From an uncultured Planctomycetaceae bacterium (lineage in GTDB: Bacteria > Planctomycetota > Planctomycetia > Planctomycetales > Planctomycetaceae): 6,333 bases of DNA. Numbering within the stretch: position 1 is the stretch's first letter; each line of letters opens with the position of its first letter. The notes under the pieces are model-generated. The model was not told where the DNA came from and did not search any database. It saw only the letters and a program-made list of their open reading frames with translations. Positions 4,137 through 6,333 of this stretch are shown piece by piece. The position numbers were made by a program, and so were the translations under genes. The stretch lies in the NCBI GenBank assembly GCA_903921605.1, contig CAIXQV010000422.1, positions 1-6,333 on the forward strand, written 5' to 3'.

Positions 4137-6333
4137 TCAGTTCCTTGTAATGACTTCGTGCAGATTCAGAATCGTGCGGGCGACACTGGTCCATGCCGAT
4201 AACTCCGGAGTTGGCAGATCCGCGGGCATCGGTTTTTCACCCACAGTCATCAACAACGCAGCGGCGGCAGCGTCAGCCTGATATTCGGTCAAATGAGTCG
4301 TCAAAAGTTGTTCCAGAACGACCGCTTCGTCGTCCTGAATTGGTCGCGATAATGCTCGCCGGAATGCAAAGTCCAGACGTTCTCGCGTAGGACCATTCTG
4401 CCGCAGAATCTGCTCCGCAAAAGTTCTTGCGGCTTCAACGTAGCTGGGATCGTTCAACAGAACGAGCGACTGCAATGGCGTATTCGAACGAGGTCGATCG
4501 GCCGTGCATTCTTCGCGACTTGGAGCATCGAATGCCAGCAGACTTGGATGCAAATACTGACGCTGCCAGTGAGTGTAGAGACCTCGGCGATAAAGCGCTT
4601 CTCCCGTGCTGTTCTGCCATTCACGAGTTGGAAAGTTGAGATACGCCCAGTATCCCGCCGGCTGATAAGGATTCACACTTTTTCCGCCGATGGAATTCAC
4701 CAGCAAGCCGCTGATGGCCAGAGCATTGTCACGCACAAGTTCGGCATCCAGACGGAATCGTGACTGTCGAGCCAGCCAGCGATTGTACGGATCGGCTTCT
4801 CGCACTGGCGGACTTGTTAAGGATGACTGACGATACGTTTGCGACATTACCATCGACTTGATGGTCCGTTTAAGATCCCAGCCGTGGCTGCGAAAATCTT
4901 CGGCAAGATAGTCCAGCAGCTCCGGATGACTTGGCCATTCGCCCTGAGCACCGAGGTCATCCAGCTTGCGTGACAGACCGGCTCCAAAATAAATCTTCCA
5001 CAACCGATTCACGACAACTCGAGCGGTCAAAGGATTCTCTTTTGAAACAATCCATTTCGCCAGATCTAGGCGATTGAGAACTTTGTCAGCAGGAGGAGCT
5101 TCAGCAAACACAGCCGGGAAAGCCGGAGTCACCACTTCGCCGGTGTCATCCATCCAGTTGCCTCGCTTCAGGATTCGCACCATTCGCGGGGACACAGCTT
5201 CCGTCACGAGCGTCGATGGGATTGCGTTGTTGAGATCTGTACGCTGCTTTTCCAACGAGGCCAGTTGTTCGCGGGCTGGATTCAGCAGCGGAGATACCGT
5301 GCGATAATACGTCGCCAGCTCTGCTTTCTGAGCATCAGTTCGTTGCTCCAAGGGAGTCGACAGAATGGCCAGAAGATTGGCCGGTGGAGCATCAGAAGCT
5401 TTGATCGGTCGAACCGCTGTTGCAGCAGACAGACGGAAGCAGCCGAGATTGTGTCCGGGATTATCCAGGTTCTGAGCCAGCGTAATTGTCAGCGTCGCAC
5501 CTTCCTTCAGCGTAAGATCGCTGGCGGTTTCGAAGACGGCGAAGTTTGGCTGACCGGCTTTCTCCATTATGGCCCAGCCCCACTTAGCTCCTTTCGCATC
5601 ACCATCGATAGCGGCTTCCACGGCCCACTTTTTATAAGGGTTTCCATCAGCGGCCCCGATTTGTTCGTAAGTGGCCGAAGCATTCTGCAACGGAACCGCG
5701 ACCGGCTCTGCTTCGCCCTCTTTGACCTTCAGAATGATTTCGGAAAGCACGAAGTTCCCGTTGCCTGCTCGCCCCGGCCCTTTGTTGGGCAGCGAATCAT
5801 CCGGCAACACTTCGAGTCGGATCGCGGTCACCGCTGGCGGCAGTTTGGAGAACGTCAAAGTATATGTGTCTGTTGCGCCGTTCTTTTCTGAGACGAGGAT
5901 CGCCCCGTCTGCTCGAGGCGTTAGTTTCGCACCTTCCAGAGACACCATCGTGTCGGCCGTGAGCGGCGTCCAGGGAATCTGAGTTTTCTCCCACTCCAAT
6001 TGTGCGGCGGTCAGTTCGGCCGTATCGGTTTCCAGGACCTTCTTTGCCGAGGCAATCTGCTCATCAAGTTTTGCCAGATCTGCGGCCTGTTGCTCCGTCG
6101 GAACTTTCACAAACGGCCCCCAGTTGCCATCGCTATTCGCACCGGAATAGAGACCTCGTTCTTTGATGTCCGCAAAGAACGCCTGAAAGCGATAGAAGTC
6201 TTTCGCTGTCAGCGGGTCAAACTTATGGTCGTGACATTCAGCGCATCCCAGAGTAATCCCCAGCCAGGTACCGGACGTATTGCGAACTCGCTCTGCGATA
6301 TACTTCGCGAGATACTCCTTATCCTGTACGCCC
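4137..6333 (-). CDS. DUF1549/DUF1553 (PSD1-type, planctomycete cytochrome-like) protein, N-terminus cut by right edge
   Basis: The frame runs on the minus strand from the window edge (first full codon at 6332) to the TGA at 4139-4137, giving 731 visible residues. GTG at 6110 is not the start, because conserved DUF1549 sequence continues upstream of it. Visible parts in order are the end of DUF1549 with a haem-type CxxCH (GCAECHDHKFDPL, Cys30, Cys33, His34), a predicted coiled coil (about 80-118), a beta-rich middle domain (about 129-306) like the carbohydrate-binding-type inserts in this family, a second helical linker (about 340-375) and DUF1553 (about 414-680). DUF1553 markers include RLDLAKWIV, NPLTARVVVNRLWKIYFGAG, GEWPSHPELLDYLAEDF, RFRLDAELVRDNAL and RSNTPLQSLVLLNDPSYVEA. 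Signal peptide and any N-terminal cytochrome domain would lie beyond the edge. Members are thought to be exported and possibly redox-active. The exact role is unknown. Confidence 0.93.
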   Translation of the reverse strand, partial: GVQDKEYLAKYIAERVRNTSGTWLGITLGCAECHDHKFDPLTAKDFYRFQAFFADIKERGLYSGANSDGNWGPFVKVPTEQQAADLAKLDEQIASAKKVLETDTAELTAAQLEWEKTQIPWTPLTADTMVSLEGAKLTPRADGAILVSEKNGATDTYTLTFSKLPPAVTAIRLEVLPDDSLPNKGPGRAGNGNFVLSEIILKVKEGEAEPVAVPLQNASATYEQIGAADGNPYKKWAVEAAIDGDAKGAKWGWAIMEKAGQPNFAVFETASDLTLKEGATLTITLAQNLDNPGHNLGCFRLSAATAVRPIKASDAPPANLLAILSTPLEQRTDAQKAELATYYRTVSPLLNPAREQLASLEKQRTDLNNAIPSTLVTEAVSPRMVRILKRGNWMDDTGEVVTPAFPAVFAEAPPADKVLNRLDLAKWIVSKENPLTARVVVNRLWKIYFGAGLSRKLDDLGAQGEWPSHPELLDYLAEDFRSHGWDLKRTIKSMVMSQTYRQSSLTSPPVREADPYNRWLARQSRFRLDAELVRDNALAISGLLVNSIGGKSVNPYQPAGYWAYLNFPTREWQNSTGEALYRRGLYTHWQRQYLHPSLLAFDAPSREECTADRPRSNTPLQSLVLLNDPSYVEAARTFAEQILRQNGPTRERLDFAFRRALSRPIQDDEAVVLEQLLTTHLTEYQADAAAAALLMTVGEKPMPADLPTPELSAWTSVARTILNLHEVITRN
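4141..4146 (-). promoter_or_regulatory. Ribosome-binding site deciding the DUF1501 start
   Basis: The minus strand reads AAGGAA here, 9 bases before the ATG at 4131-4129 and inside the last codons of the upstream gene. It favours this ATG over the longer frame starting at 4194 and indicates translational coupling. Confidence 0.6.
6231..6245 (-). other. CxxCH haem-attachment-type motif in the DUF1549 domain
   Basis: The codons for Cys-Ala-Glu-Cys-His occupy 6245-6231 on the minus strand within LGCAECHDHKFDP. The motif matches the c-type haem consensus and is a standard part of DUF1549 proteins. Haem binding itself cannot be shown from sequence. Confidence 0.7.

Noticed and set aside
4132..4194. 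Longer start for the DUF1501 protein (21 extra residues)
   Set aside because: The extension would overlap the upstream gene by 58 bases and bury the Tat signal. The ATG at 4131 has a proper ribosome-binding site.
5265..5891. Plus-strand 208-codon frame opposite the DUF1549/DUF1553 gene
   Set aside because: Antisense shadow of a well-supported conserved gene, with no recognisable domain.

Overview
The window most likely comes from a planctomycete (Planctomycetota), probably a Planctomycetaceae/Pirellulales-type genome of moderately high GC. The main evidence is the minus-strand pair at the right: a DUF1549/DUF1553 (PSD1-type, CxxCH-containing) protein followed 5 bp later by a Tat-exported DUF1501 protein. 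This pairing is greatly expanded in planctomycetes and related bacteria. No rRNA, tRNA or CRISPR array is visible, and the species cannot be fixed from this window.

Layout from left to right: (1) 1-353, minus strand, is the N-terminal part of a DUF2130 (COG4487-like) protein running off the left edge. Just upstream of it, 360-470 is the last ~36 codons of another minus-strand gene whose 5' part is missing. (2) 471-2467 is an accessory patch of repeats, gene fragments and one transposase. A 10-bp word, GGGGCCATCC, occurs twice forward (492, 1271) and twice reversed (1020, 2458). It brackets two consecutive units: unit A (492-1029) holds a 5'-truncated ankyrin-repeat gene, and unit B (1271-2467) holds an apparently intact IS200-like/RAYT-type Y1 transposase. 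Both units end on the right in the same 59-bp repeat. Between the units lies a minus-strand open frame that looks like the C-terminus of a further gene. (3) 2468-2703 is a short intergenic stretch full of dyads, including a GTAG tetranucleotide followed directly by a hairpin, the layout of classical REP elements. It separates the convergent transposase and DUF1501 genes. (4) 2704-6333, minus strand, is the DUF1501 gene preceded by the DUF1549/DUF1553 gene, which is cut by the right edge.

The two right-hand genes form a two-gene operon for an exported pair of unknown biochemical role. The 471-2467 patch looks like a site of repeated insertion, where a single-strand (HUH/Y1) transposase sits with its cognate-looking repeats amid broken genes. 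The most interesting hypothesis is that the same transposase family has moved or shaped both the autonomous unit B and the non-autonomous unit A that carries a host gene fragment. This is inference from repeat layout and needs genome-wide comparison.
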